Of a DNA stretch of 14,090 nt, positions 5,777-14,090 are shown one piece after another (the stretch's first letter is position 1; every line of letters starts with the position of its first letter). Under the pieces are notes generated by a model. The model worked only from the letters and a program-made list of their open reading frames with translations, ran no database searches and had not been told where the DNA came from. Where the stretch lies: NCBI GenBank assembly GCA_024641445.1, contig JAHEDA010000041.1:1-14090 (forward strand), in the 5' to 3' direction. The DNA comes from Gammaproteobacteria bacterium (lineage in GTDB: Bacteria; Pseudomonadota; Gammaproteobacteria; UBA6429; Thiohalophilaceae). The position numbers were made by a program, and so were the translations under genes.

Positions 5777-8161
5777 ATGTCTGACGTCGTAAACATTGAA
5801 ATCAACGGGATATCTCTCAAGGTTCGTCATGGTTCGATGGTGATCGAGGCCGCAGATGAGGCGGGAATTACCATTCCCCGATTTTGCTATCATAAAAAAT
5901 TGTCGGTCGCTGCCAATTGTCGTATGTGTCTGGTGCAGATAGAGAAGGCACCAAAGCCGCTTCCCGCGTGTGCCACCCCGGTGACGGAGGGAATGAAGAT
6001 ATACACGAAATCCCCCAAGGCCCTGGAGGCTCAGAAGGGTGTAATGGAATTTCTCCTCATCAATCATCCACTAGATTGCCCAATCTGTGATCAGGGTGGT
6101 GAGTGCGAGCTCCAGGATATCGCGATGGGATTTGGTCAGAGCCTGTCACGGTTTGGCGAACAAAAGCGCGTGGTCAAACCAAAAAATATCGGTCCATTGA
6201 TCGCTACCGATATGACGCGCTGCATCCACTGTACCCGATGTGTGAGATTTGGACGCGAGATCGCCGGGATTATGGAGCTCGGTGCGGTTGGGCGTGGTGA
6301 ACATACCGAGATTGGAACCTATGTAAATCGAACCGTCAATTCAGAGTTGTCAGGCAATGTGATTGACCTCTGTCCGGTCGGTGCCTTGACCTCTCGTCCT
6401 TATCGCTATACAGGTCGTCCTTGGGAAAATATACAAACCCCTTCGATCGCACCACATGATGCTGTTGGAAGTAATATATTTATAGAGTCGCGTCGCAATC
6501 AGGTTATGCGTGTACTCCCGCGTGAGAACGAGGCCATCAATGAGCTCTGGATCGCTGATCGTGAACGATTCAGTTATAGCGCCCTTAATGGTGATGACCG
6601 TCTGATTAAACCCATGATACGCCAGGGTGAACGCTGGCTTGAAGTTGAATGGGACGTTGCGCTTAATTACACGATTGAAGGTCTCAAACGAGTAATCGCC
6701 GCTGGTGGTGCCAATAAAATTGGTGCAATGGCTTCAAGCTCGTCTACCGTGGAAGAATTATATCTGTTCCAAAAACTCATGCGCGGACTTGGTTGTCACA
6801 ATCTGGACTCGCGCACACGACAACTTGATTTTAGTGGCCAGGCGAGTGAACCCCTTGCGCCAGGGTTGGGTATGAGTCTCGCCGCCATCGAGAGTCTCGA
6901 TGCGGTATTTTTAATTGGCTCGCACATACGCAAAGATCAGCCGCTGATAGGTCATCGGTTGCGTAAGGCCAGTGTGAATAATTCAGCCCAGATCACGGTG
7001 CTGAATAATATCAGGCATGATTTTAACTTTCCTGTTGCTGAGCATCTGGTCGTCGGGCCCCTTGAGATGCAGCGTGAACTTGTCGCTGTGTTGAAGGCGT
7101 TAACCACGATTGCGAGTGCTGAGGCCAATATTTCTCCCGAAGTGATGGCATTGTTTGAGAATGTAGATGTGCATGATGCTCACTTGTCAATTGCCAAACA
7201 CCTTCATGCAAGCAAGTCCTCTGCCGTTTGGTTGGGTAGTCAGGCACATGGAGTGAGTGATTTTTCAGCACTTCATGCGATCGCATATGAAATTGCACGA
7301 ATATCCAATAGTCGTGTTGGCTACTTAACCAACGGTGCAAATTCTGCAGGGGCCAGTCTTGCCGGTGTCTTACCCCATCGTGCTGCTGCTGGGAAGCCTG
7401 ATTCTACTCCGGGCTTGGACGCACGAGGGATGTGGCGGAACAATCTGGATGCGTATGTTCTTATGAATCTGGAGCCCGAGTTTGATTGCGCAGAACCAGC
7501 GCGTGCCATGCAATCCTTACTCAACGCAGAATTTGTCGTGAGCATGACACCCTTTATATCAAAGATGATGCGTGATTATGCTGATGTGTTGTTGCCCATC
7601 GCCCCCTTTAGTGAGACGTCGGGGACATATATCAACGTAGAAGGTGTGTGGCAGAGTTTTACAGCGGCCGTGAAACCTAAGGGCGAATCAAGACCGGCAT
7701 GGAAGATATTGCGTGTGATGGGCAATCTGCTCGATATAGACGGATTTAGCCAGTTAAGTACTGAAGAGGTCCGGAACGAGTTAACTGGATTAATTACCGA
7801 GCAGCCTGTAAATGGTGCTGACAAACCAGGCATGCCACAACGGTTGCCAAAGTCTGGCGCATTGGTGCGCATCGGATACCTTCCGCTCTATGCTATCGAT
7901 AATATTGTAAGGCGGTCCCTACCTCTGCAAAAAACAAATGATGCAACACGTGTTGCGGCTGTAGTGAGTTCAAGCACCGCATCTGCGCTAGGGGTGACGA
8001 ATAACCTCGAGATTGTCGTGAATCAAGATGGTAATAAAGTCTCTCTGCCATTGGTTTTTGATGAATGTGTTCCAGATATGTGTGTAATGATCCCAAGTGG
8101 TGTTAGTGGTAGCGAGTTGTTGGGTGCTGCTTATGGCGCGATTGAAATAAGCAAACGATAA
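5777..8161 (+). CDS. nuoG: NADH-quinone oxidoreductase subunit G (NuoG, 75 kDa type)
   Basis: Largest NADH-module subunit; it relays electrons through three Fe-S clusters. From the start at 5777 it has 794 residues. [2Fe-2S] N1b ligands are C37, C48, C51 and C65. N5 uses H97, C101, C104 and C110 (HPLDCPICDQGGEC). N4 uses C149, C152, C155 and C199 (TRCIHCTRCVRF, DLCPVGAL). No cysteines appear in the following segment to about residue 270, so the N7 cluster of E. coli NuoG is absent. The rest is the degenerate molybdopterin-oxidoreductase-like domain. The start MSDVVNIEINGISLKV fits the family; an in-frame ATG at 5735, inside nuoF, would add 14 atypical residues. Neither start has a clear Shine-Dalgarno, so translation may depend on ribosomes finishing nuoF. 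Confidence 0.95.
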   Translation: MSDVVNIEINGISLKVRHGSMVIEAADEAGITIPRFCYHKKLSVAANCRMCLVQIEKAPKPLPACATPVTEGMKIYTKSPKALEAQKGVMEFLLINHPLDCPICDQGGECELQDIAMGFGQSLSRFGEQKRVVKPKNIGPLIATDMTRCIHCTRCVRFGREIAGIMELGAVGRGEHTEIGTYVNRTVNSELSGNVIDLCPVGALTSRPYRYTGRPWENIQTPSIAPHDAVGSNIFIESRRNQVMRVLPRENEAINELWIADRERFSYSALNGDDRLIKPMIRQGERWLEVEWDVALNYTIEGLKRVIAAGGANKIGAMASSSSTVEELYLFQKLMRGLGCHNLDSRTRQLDFSGQASEPLAPGLGMSLAAIESLDAVFLIGSHIRKDQPLIGHRLRKASVNNSAQITVLNNIRHDFNFPVAEHLVVGPLEMQRELVAVLKALTTIASAEANISPEVMALFENVDVHDAHLSIAKHLHASKSSAVWLGSQAHGVSDFSALHAIAYEIARISNSRVGYLTNGANSAGASLAGVLPHRAAAGKPDSTPGLDARGMWRNNLDAYVLMNLEPEFDCAEPARAMQSLLNAEFVVSMTPFISKMMRDYADVLLPIAPFSETSGTYINVEGVWQSFTAAVKPKGESRPAWKILRVMGNLLDIDGFSQLSTEEVRNELTGLITEQPVNGADKPGMPQRLPKSGALVRIGYLPLYAIDNIVRRSLPLQKTNDATRVAAVVSSSTASALGVTNNLEIVVNQDGNKVSLPLVFDECVPDMCVMIPSGVSGSELLGAAYGAIEISKR

Positions 8162-8183
8162 ATAAAGAGCACAGGCATAGAAT

Positions 8184-9260
8184 ATGGAATGGTTGTTTGA
8201 AATCTATACCGCGTTACCACGAGTGGTGCAGGTTCTACTGCAGATCGTCGCTGTGCTTGTGCCGCTAATGCTCAGTGTTGCTTATCTCACTTTTGCCGAA
8301 CGAAAAGTTATTGGGTATATGCATGTACGTCTTGGGCCCAATCGCGTGGGTCCAAAGGGTTGGCTGCAACCGATTGCCGATGCAGTAAAACTGATCTTCA
8401 AAGAGATAATTATTCCTTCTGGCGCAAACAAGTATCTCTTTATCATTAGTCCTGTTTTATCGATTGCACCTGCGCTTGCAGCATGGGCTGTTATTCCATT
8501 TGATGATGGTGTGGCGTTGGCTAACGTCAATGCAGGACTGCTCTATGTACTCGCAATAACCTCGATTGGTGTCTATGGCGTAATCATAGCTGGATGGGCC
8601 TCAAACTCTAAATATGCGTTGTTAGGTGCGATGCGATCTGCTGCGCAAATTGTTGCCTATGAAATTGCTATGGGATTTGCCTTGGTCGGTGTTTTAATGG
8701 CTTCAGGGAGTTTGAATCTTGGTGCCATCGTTCATGCACAAAAGGGTGATTTTGGATTCGTAAACTGGTTCTTCATTCCCTTGTTCCCTTTGTTTGTTAT
8801 TTATTTTATTTCAGGTATAGCCGAAACGAATCGCGCTCCATTTGACGTAGCTGAAGGTGAGTCAGAGATCGTGGCCGGGTTTCATGTTGAGTATTCGGGC
8901 ATGGCCTTCGCTGTCTTCTTTTTAGCTGAATATGCCAATATGATATTGGTTTCCGCACTTGCAGCGCTAATGTTCCTCGGTGGTTGGTTGTCACCACTTG
9001 ATGGGATATTGCCGCAATCGTTTATGGCTGTGCCGGTAGTAGGTGAAGTCCTGGGTTCAGGCTTTCATTGGCTGCTACTAAAAATCGCCGTATTACTATT
9101 TATATTTCTTTGGTTGCGTGCAACCTTCCCTCGTTATCGCTATGACCAGATAATGCGCCTGGGTTGGAAGGTATTTATACCGATCACCATCGTCTGGTTA
9201 TTACTGTTGGGTATCATGATTCTATGGCGTGTGGCGCCATGGTTCTCAGGTCTGGGCTAA
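8184..9260 (+). CDS. nuoH: NADH-quinone oxidoreductase subunit H (NuoH)
   Basis: Membrane subunit (ND1 homologue) that docks the peripheral arm, forms most of the quinone tunnel and links quinone chemistry to proton movement. The 358 residues contain about eight hydrophobic segments. Signature stretches are FAERKVIGYMHVRLGPNRVG (37-56) with KGWLQPIADAVKL after it, and ISGIAETNRAPFDVAEGESE (209-228) followed by IVAGFHVEYSG. The conserved charged residues of the E channel are visible, including E160, E214, E224, E226 and E228. The length is slightly above E. coli (325) and usual for alpha/beta/gamma types with extended ends. It lies 22 bases after nuoG, and the upstream AAAGAG (8164-8169) is a weak ribosome binding site. 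Confidence 0.98.
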   Translation: MEWLFEIYTALPRVVQVLLQIVAVLVPLMLSVAYLTFAERKVIGYMHVRLGPNRVGPKGWLQPIADAVKLIFKEIIIPSGANKYLFIISPVLSIAPALAAWAVIPFDDGVALANVNAGLLYVLAITSIGVYGVIIAGWASNSKYALLGAMRSAAQIVAYEIAMGFALVGVLMASGSLNLGAIVHAQKGDFGFVNWFFIPLFPLFVIYFISGIAETNRAPFDVAEGESEIVAGFHVEYSGMAFAVFFLAEYANMILVSALAALMFLGGWLSPLDGILPQSFMAVPVVGEVLGSGFHWLLLKIAVLLFIFLWLRATFPRYRYDQIMRLGWKVFIPITIVWLLLLGIMILWRVAPWFSGLG

Positions 9261-9269
9261 GGAATAAAT

Positions 9270-9761
9270 ATGATACAGAGCTTCCTACGCTTTACCAAAA
9301 GCCTGATGCTGATTGAAATGCTTCGTGGTATGCGTCTTACGGGTCGATACTTTTTGTCGCGCAAGATTACGATACAGTATCCAGAGGAAAAAACACCATT
9401 ATCCCCACGTTTTCGCGGACTTCATGCCCTCAGGCGTTATCCAAATGGCGAGGAACGTTGTATAGCCTGTAAACTCTGTGAGGCCGTCTGTCCTGCTCTA
9501 GCCATTACCATAGAGTCGGAACAGCGGGCGGATGGAACACGTCGCACCACTCGATACGATATCGATCTTACAAAATGCATATTCTGTGGGTTCTGTGAAG
9601 AATCGTGTCCAGTGGATTCCATTGTCGAGACAAGTATTCTTGAATATCATGGGGAGCAGCGCGGAGACTTATATATGACCAAGGACAAGCTCCTGGCCAT
9701 TGGTGACAAATATGAGGCCGATATCGCTGCGGCAAGAAAGCAAGATCGCAGTTACCGCTGA
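9270..9761 (+). CDS. nuoI: NADH-quinone oxidoreductase subunit I (NuoI), 8Fe ferredoxin-type
   Basis: Peripheral-arm subunit holding [4Fe-4S] clusters N6a and N6b, the bridge between NuoG and NuoB. The 163 residues begin with an amphipathic N-terminal helix that lies along the membrane arm. Two ferredoxin motifs follow: C64-x2-C67-x2-C70-x3-C74 (CIACKLCEAVCPA) and C103-x2-C106-x2-C109-x3-C113 (CIFCGFCEESCPV). The fourth cysteine of each motif is expected to ligate the other cluster. The ending (YMTKDKLLAIGDKYEADIAA) is typical. The Shine-Dalgarno AAGGAA overlaps the nuoH stop codon (9258-9260), so the two genes are closely coupled. Confidence 0.98.
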   Translation: MIQSFLRFTKSLMLIEMLRGMRLTGRYFLSRKITIQYPEEKTPLSPRFRGLHALRRYPNGEERCIACKLCEAVCPALAITIESEQRADGTRRTTRYDIDLTKCIFCGFCEESCPVDSIVETSILEYHGEQRGDLYMTKDKLLAIGDKYEADIAAARKQDRSYR

Positions 9762-9770
9762 GAGTACAAT

Positions 9771-10376
9771 ATGGGTGCAGAAAAATTTCTTTTTTATATC
9801 TTCTCGGTGCTAATTATTTTTAGTGCGACGATGGTGATTACTGTTCGTAACCCGGTAAAAGCATCGCTATTTCTTGTTCTGACGTTCTTTTTTAGTGCGG
9901 TTATCTGGCTTTTGTTAGAGGCGGAGTTTCTTGCTATTGCCCTTGTGCTGGTTTATGTCGGCGCCGTAATGGTGCTTTTCCTGTTTGTGGTCATGATGTT
10001 GGATGTGAATCTGGAAAGACTCAAGGCGGGATTTATCAGGTATCTTCCCGTTGGGATTGCCGTCGCACTCATCATGGTCACATTTATCATTTCAGTCGTT
10101 GGTGGAGGCGCCTTTAGTCTGGCCAAGATAGCTGAGCCAGCACGTCACCTGGCTGACTATAGCAATACAAAGGAAATTGGCAGTGTTCTGTACACTGTCT
10201 ATGTTTACCCATTTGAGATTGCCGCAGTTATTCTTCTGGTCGCTATAGTTGCAGCAATTGCACTGACACTGCGACATCGCCCGGAAACAAAATATCAGAA
10301 TCCCGTTCGGCAGATAGGTGTCACTAAAAGTGAACGTATCCGCATCATTCAGATGCCCACCGAAAAGAAGAAGTAG
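9771..10376 (+). CDS. nuoJ: NADH-quinone oxidoreductase subunit J (NuoJ)
   Basis: Membrane-arm subunit (ND6 homologue) next to NuoA, NuoH and NuoK. The 201-residue protein has five hydrophobic segments (about 6-24, 30-49, 53-77, 91-111 and 146-168). The third is the conserved LVYVGAVMVLFLFVVMML with Tyr62 and Gly64, the segment known in other complexes to form a pi-bulge that changes during turnover. E50 and E52 lie between segments two and three. A basic C-terminal tail (about 169-201, ending EKKK) is cytoplasmic by the positive-inside rule. The start lies nine bases after nuoI, preceded by GAGAG (9761-9765). Confidence 0.97.
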   Translation: MGAEKFLFYIFSVLIIFSATMVITVRNPVKASLFLVLTFFFSAVIWLLLEAEFLAIALVLVYVGAVMVLFLFVVMMLDVNLERLKAGFIRYLPVGIAVALIMVTFIISVVGGGAFSLAKIAEPARHLADYSNTKEIGSVLYTVYVYPFEIAAVILLVAIVAAIALTLRHRPETKYQNPVRQIGVTKSERIRIIQMPTEKKK

Positions 10377-10390
10377 ACAGGGAGAATGTA

Positions 10391-10696
10391 ATGATAGCCT
10401 TATCTGACTATTTAATACTCGCAGCAATTCTTTTTTGCTTGAGTGTGGCGGGTATTTTTCTGAACAGGAAAAACATATTGATACTGCTGATGGCAATAGA
10501 GTTGATGCTGTTAGCGGTCAATCTAAATTTTATTGCTTTCTCTCATTATCTTGGTGATATAGCAGGCCAGGTATTTGTTTTCTTTATTCTTACTGTTGCT
10601 GCGGCAGAGGCGGCAATAGGCTTGGCGATACTTGTTGTTCTGTTTCGTAACCGCCGCACGATCAACGTTGATGATCTTGACACCTTGAAGGGATAG
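10391..10696 (+). CDS. nuoK: NADH-quinone oxidoreductase subunit K (NuoK)
   Basis: Small membrane-arm subunit (ND4L homologue) in the proton path between NuoJ and the antiporter-like subunits. It has 101 residues, the standard family length, and three membrane segments (about 4-22, 28-50 and 60-84). The two essential membrane glutamates are present: E37 in ILLMAIELMLLAVNLNF and E73 in VAAAEAAIGLAILV (E36 and E72 in E. coli). A good Shine-Dalgarno (AGGGAG, 10379-10384) lies six bases before the ATG. The gap to nuoJ is 14 bases and to nuoL 4 bases. Confidence 0.98.
   Translation: MIALSDYLILAAILFCLSVAGIFLNRKNILILLMAIELMLLAVNLNFIAFSHYLGDIAGQVFVFFILTVAAAEAAIGLAILVVLFRNRRTINVDDLDTLKG
10688..10693 (+). 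promoter_or_regulatory. Ribosome binding site deciding the nuoL start
   Basis: AAGGGA lies seven bases before the GTG at 10701, a good spacing, but 19 bases before the ATG at 10713, which is too far. It lies inside the end of nuoK and favours the GTG as the nuoL start. Confidence 0.5.
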
Positions 10697-10700
10697 CCCT

Positions 10701-12677
10701 GTGTTTGATGATATGCGGAACGTATACCTCTGGATTGTTTTGGCACCATTATTTGGTGCGATTATCGCGGGGCTCTTTGGTCGTTTGATAGGTCGTTCGG
10801 CCGCTCATTGGGTTACAATTTTGGGTGTCGCAATTTCTTTTGTCCTGTCAATTATTGTTTTTAAATCCGTCGCACTGGATGGCCATCCAGCTTTTAATGG
10901 CCCTGTTTATACATGGATGGTTAGTGATGGTGTGAAATTCGAGGTTGGCTTCCTCATCGACAAGCTATCTAGCATAATGATGGTGGTCGTAACGTTTGTA
11001 TCACTCATGGTGCATATATATACCGTGGGTTATATGCGCGATGACCCGGGTTATCAGCGTTTCTTTAGCTACATCTCGCTCTTTACATTCGCCATGCTGA
11101 TGCTGGTAATGTCCAATAATTTTATGCAGTTGTTTTTTGGATGGGAGGCGGTTGGTCTCGTCTCATATCTGCTCATTGGCTTTTGGTATACCAAAGACTC
11201 AGCTATTTATGCCAATCTAAAGGCCTTTCTGGTGAATCGTGTGGGAGACTTTGGATTTCTTCTGGGTATTGCTGCGGTGTTGATGTACTTCGGCTCACTC
11301 GATTATTCGACGGTATTTGGCTCTTTGGATAAGGTTCAGGGAAAATTTATACACATATTACCAGGTAGTGCATGGTCTGTTAGCACAGTGATTTGCCTCC
11401 TCCTATTTGTCGGGGCGATGGGTAAATCGGCCCAAGTGCCATTGCATGTATGGCTGCCGGATTCAATGGAGGGTCCGACTCCAATCTCGGCCCTGATCCA
11501 TGCCGCAACCATGGTTACTGCGGGTATATTTATGGTGGCTAGAATGTCTCCGCTCTATGAGCTATCAGAAACAGCACTCAGTGTGGTCATGGTTATAGGT
11601 GCAATTACTGCTTTGTTTATGGGATTCCTTGGGTTGGTACAGAACGATATAAAGCGTGTCGTTGCCTATTCTACCTTGTCACAACTTGGTTACATGACAG
11701 TTGCACTCGGATCCTCGGCTTATATGGCTGGTATCTTTCATCTTATGACGCATGCGTTTTTTAAGGCCTTGCTATTTTTAGCGGCCGGTTCTGTGATAAT
11801 TGCCATGCATCACGAACAAGATATGCGCAAAATGGGTGGTTTACGTAATTACATGCCGATTACGTGGGTGACATCACTTATTGGCAGTTTGGCACTTATT
11901 GGCACACCAGGCTTTGCCGGTTTCTATTCAAAAGATGCGATCATTACCGCAGTAGAACACTCCAAACTTGCGGTTTCTGGTTTCGCGTACTTTGCACTTC
12001 TCGCAGGAGTTTTTATCACTGCGTTATATAGCTTCCGCATGTACTTTATGGTCTTTCATGGCAAGGAACGTATGGATGAACATACGCGCTCACATCTGCA
12101 TGAGACGCAATGGGTAGTGACCATTCCTCTTATTCTGCTTGCGATTCCATCCGTTATTATCGGTGCCGTGTTTGTGCATGGTATGGCATTTGGTGATTTC
12201 TTTGGTGATGCTATAACCGTTGCATCGGCGCACCGTGTCTCACCAGAAGTAGAGCACCACTTTGAGAATTGGTTCGGTCTTATCTGGCACAGTTTTACTG
12301 AGCTGCCCATGTATTTTGCAGGAATGGGTGTGTTTCTAGCTTGGGTGTTCTATATAAAGAAACCGGAATTACCTGAGAAGATTTTGCTTAAAACAAGACC
12401 TCTCTATCGTGTGCTAGTTAATAAATACTATATGGACCGCATGAACGAAATTGTATTCGCAGGGGGTAGTCGTCGACTTGGTAGCGGTTTATGGAAGTGG
12501 GGTGATGTTCGCATAATTGACACCTTAATCATAAATGGTACTGCTAATTTGATAGCCCAACTAGCAGCACAAGTTCGCAGGATTCAAACAGGATTTTTGT
12601 ATCACTATGCTTTTTCGATGATCATCGGTCTATTACTTTTGATTGCAGCATTCGTTTTTGGCTGGATGCATATTTAA
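10701..12677 (+). CDS. nuoL: NADH-quinone oxidoreductase subunit L (NuoL)
   Basis: Distal antiporter-like, proton-pumping subunit (ND5 homologue) with the long lateral helix that braces the membrane arm. The 658-residue protein has many hydrophobic segments and the proton-antiporter core (about 140-430). Key charged residues are present: E149 in FFGWEAVGLVSYLL, K242 in GAMGKSAQVPLHVWLPD, H267 in LIHAATMVTAG and K411 in FYSKDAI. The C-terminal part (about 560-658) ends in a hydrophobic segment, as expected for the anchored lateral helix. The chosen start is GTG, because a Shine-Dalgarno fits it. An ATG four codons later (10713, MRNVYLWIVLAPLFGA) fits the family N-terminus equally well or better, so the first four residues are uncertain. 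Confidence 0.95.
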   Translation: MFDDMRNVYLWIVLAPLFGAIIAGLFGRLIGRSAAHWVTILGVAISFVLSIIVFKSVALDGHPAFNGPVYTWMVSDGVKFEVGFLIDKLSSIMMVVVTFVSLMVHIYTVGYMRDDPGYQRFFSYISLFTFAMLMLVMSNNFMQLFFGWEAVGLVSYLLIGFWYTKDSAIYANLKAFLVNRVGDFGFLLGIAAVLMYFGSLDYSTVFGSLDKVQGKFIHILPGSAWSVSTVICLLLFVGAMGKSAQVPLHVWLPDSMEGPTPISALIHAATMVTAGIFMVARMSPLYELSETALSVVMVIGAITALFMGFLGLVQNDIKRVVAYSTLSQLGYMTVALGSSAYMAGIFHLMTHAFFKALLFLAAGSVIIAMHHEQDMRKMGGLRNYMPITWVTSLIGSLALIGTPGFAGFYSKDAIITAVEHSKLAVSGFAYFALLAGVFITALYSFRMYFMVFHGKERMDEHTRSHLHETQWVVTIPLILLAIPSVIIGAVFVHGMAFGDFFGDAITVASAHRVSPEVEHHFENWFGLIWHSFTELPMYFAGMGVFLAWVFYIKKPELPEKILLKTRPLYRVLVNKYYMDRMNEIVFAGGSRRLGSGLWKWGDVRIIDTLIINGTANLIAQLAAQVRRIQTGFLYHYAFSMIIGLLLLIAAFVFGWMHI

Positions 12678-12704
12678 TTCAAATGAAACACAGGGAACCA
12701 TAGG

Positions 12705-14090
12705 ATGCTATCCAATTGGCCACTTCTTAGTCTCGTTATTTGGTTACCTGTCTTTGGCGGCATGGTTGTGCTCGCTATTGGGGATAGAAATGAATCAAAA
12801 CCTGCAAGAGTTTTCGCGCTTGTCATATCAATTCTGACATTTTTGGTTTCAGTGCCACTCTATACCAATTTTCTCTTAGGTACGGCGGAGATGCAGTTCC
12901 AGGAGAATATATTGTGGATATCTTCTCTGAAGATTCATTATCATCTTGGTATTGATGGGATCTCGTTGTTATTGATTCTCTTGACAACCTTTATGACGAC
13001 ATTTGTGGTGTTGTCCGCTTGGCAGGTAATTACATACAAGACATCACAGTACATGGCGGCTTTTTTGATCATGGAAGGTCTGATGATAGGTGTGTTCGCC
13101 GCTATGGATGCGGCATTGTTTTATGTGTTCTGGGAAGTAATGCTTATCCCCATGTTTATCATAATTGGGATATGGGGTGGGCCACGACGGGTCTATGCAA
13201 CAATAAAGTTCTTTCTATATACCTTCTTCGGATCAGTATTTATGCTGGTTGCGTTACTATATCTGTATTTTCATGCTGCTAGTTTTGAAATAAGCGCGTT
13301 TCATGACCTGGCCATACCTCTGAATGCGCAAATACTTCTATTTGTGGCTTTTCTCCTGGCCTTCGCAGTAAAAATACCAATGTGGCCTGTTCACACATGG
13401 TTGCCTGATGCTCACGTGGAGGCACCGACAGGTGGATCAGTAGTGCTGGCTGCAATTATGTTAAAACTTGGAGCCTACGGTTTTTTACGTTTTTCATTGC
13501 CAATTGCGCCTGATGCAAGTCAGCACTTGGATTGGTTGATGATTTCATTATCGCTCATCGCGGTTGTATATATTGGCTTTGTGGCGTTAGTGCAAGATGA
13601 TATGAAGAAACTAATAGCCTATTCTTCAATCTCCCATATGGGTTTTGTTACTCTTGGTTTCTTTGTTGCGTACGGTATTCAGAAAAATACGAGTGGATTA
13701 AATGGTGCGGTAATGGGGATTGAGGGTGGTATTGTTCAGATGATATCTCATGGTTTTATATCTGGCGCAATGTTTCTGAGCGTTGGTGTTATGTACGATC
13801 GTATGCATACGCGTATGATTAAAGATTATGGCGGTGTAGTGAATTCAATGCCGATATTTGCCTCATTTATGGTTTTCTTCGCTATGAGTAATGCCGGATT
13901 ACCCGGCACATCGGGATTTGTCGGTGAGTTTATGGTTATTCTTAGCTCATTTAAGGCGAATTTCTGGTATGCATTTCTGGCTGCCACGACCTTAATATTA
14001 GGTGCTGCATACACACTTTGGATGGTTAAGCGTGTGGTGTTCGGCGCGGTAAGACATCAACCAGTTGCAGAGCTGAATGATCTTACTATG
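12705..14090 (+). CDS. nuoM: NADH-quinone oxidoreductase subunit M (NuoM), 3' truncated by window
   Basis: Second antiporter-like proton-pumping subunit (ND4 homologue). The frame opens at ATG 12705 and stays open to the last base: 462 residues are visible, and the family usually has about 490-510, so only the C-terminal end is missing. The protein begins MLSNWPLLSLVIWLPVFGG. The proton-pathway residues are E144 in YVFWEVMLIPMF, K223 in FAVKIPMWPVHTWLPDAH, K254 in AAIMLKLGAYGF and E408 in GTSGFVGEFMV. Further landmarks are HVEAPTGGSVVL (237-248) and AYSSISHMGF (305-314). A Shine-Dalgarno AGGGA (12692-12696) lies eight bases before the ATG. The gap after nuoL is 27 bases. By operon convention nuoN should follow beyond the window. 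Confidence 0.97.
   Translation, partial: MLSNWPLLSLVIWLPVFGGMVVLAIGDRNESKPARVFALVISILTFLVSVPLYTNFLLGTAEMQFQENILWISSLKIHYHLGIDGISLLLILLTTFMTTFVVLSAWQVITYKTSQYMAAFLIMEGLMIGVFAAMDAALFYVFWEVMLIPMFIIIGIWGGPRRVYATIKFFLYTFFGSVFMLVALLYLYFHAASFEISAFHDLAIPLNAQILLFVAFLLAFAVKIPMWPVHTWLPDAHVEAPTGGSVVLAAIMLKLGAYGFLRFSLPIAPDASQHLDWLMISLSLIAVVYIGFVALVQDDMKKLIAYSSISHMGFVTLGFFVAYGIQKNTSGLNGAVMGIEGGIVQMISHGFISGAMFLSVGVMYDRMHTRMIKDYGGVVNSMPIFASFMVFFAMSNAGLPGTSGFVGEFMVILSSFKANFWYAFLAATTLILGAAYTLWMVKRVVFGAVRHQPVAELNDLTM

Noticed and set aside
5029..5820. 263-codon open frame on the - strand opposite nuoF
   Set aside because: It lies antisense to a well-conserved nuoF and the start of nuoG, has no family-like motifs, and is best explained as a shadow of the coding strand.
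13019..13282. 87-codon + strand open frame, and another at 12643-12837
   Set aside because: Both are out-of-frame within nuoL/nuoM; the nuoM frame from 12705 is continuous to the window end and carries all family motifs.
1..14090. Search for mobile elements, CRISPR repeats, defence genes or a novel system
   Set aside because: Apart from 754-1220 the window is filled with recognisable core genes in tight order; no long repeats, transposase-like frames or repeat-spacer pattern were seen.

Overview
The window is ordinary core-genome DNA from a proteobacterium, most probably a beta- or gammaproteobacterium. It carries the end of tpiA, then secG, a tRNA-Leu(GAG) gene and a strong intrinsic terminator. 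A 467-base non-coding stretch follows, and then an uninterrupted nuo operon for the proton-pumping NADH:quinone oxidoreductase (respiratory complex I), nuoA to nuoM. All genes lie on the + strand. The taxonomic guess rests on the tpiA-secG-tRNA-Leu-nuo order, on nuoC and nuoD being separate genes (fused in E. coli), on a NuoG without the extra N7 cluster, and on protein wording such as the NuoA and NuoB N-termini. I cannot name a genus.

Layout: 1-244 tpiA 3' end; 263-610 secG; 623-707 tRNA-Leu(GAG) with encoded CCA; 715-753 terminator. Positions 754-1220 contain no supportable gene but hold an AT-rich segment and a sigma70-like promoter with a tandem 7-bp repeat at its -10. Positions 1221-12677 hold nuoA, B, C, D, E, F, G, H, I, J, K and L. 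nuoM begins at 12705 and is still open at 14090, so its last residues and presumably nuoN lie outside.

How the genes work together: NuoE, NuoF and NuoG form the NADH-oxidising module (FMN plus clusters N3, N1a, N1b, N4, N5). NuoB, NuoC, NuoD and NuoI carry electrons through N6a, N6b and N2 to the quinone site at the NuoB/NuoD/NuoH interface. NuoA, H, J, K, L and M are the membrane arm that moves protons. All expected cluster ligands and the main membrane charged residues are present, so the complex looks functional. Intergenic gaps inside the operon run from overlaps of 1-10 bases to 47 bases, which fits one transcription unit with translational coupling.

I found no mobile element, CRISPR array, phage gene or unexplained coding region, and no evidence for a new biological system. 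The points worth a second look are modest: the promoter-region repeat, two ambiguous start codons (nuoG, nuoL), a 12-codon ORF between nuoE and nuoF, and a fall in GC content across the window.
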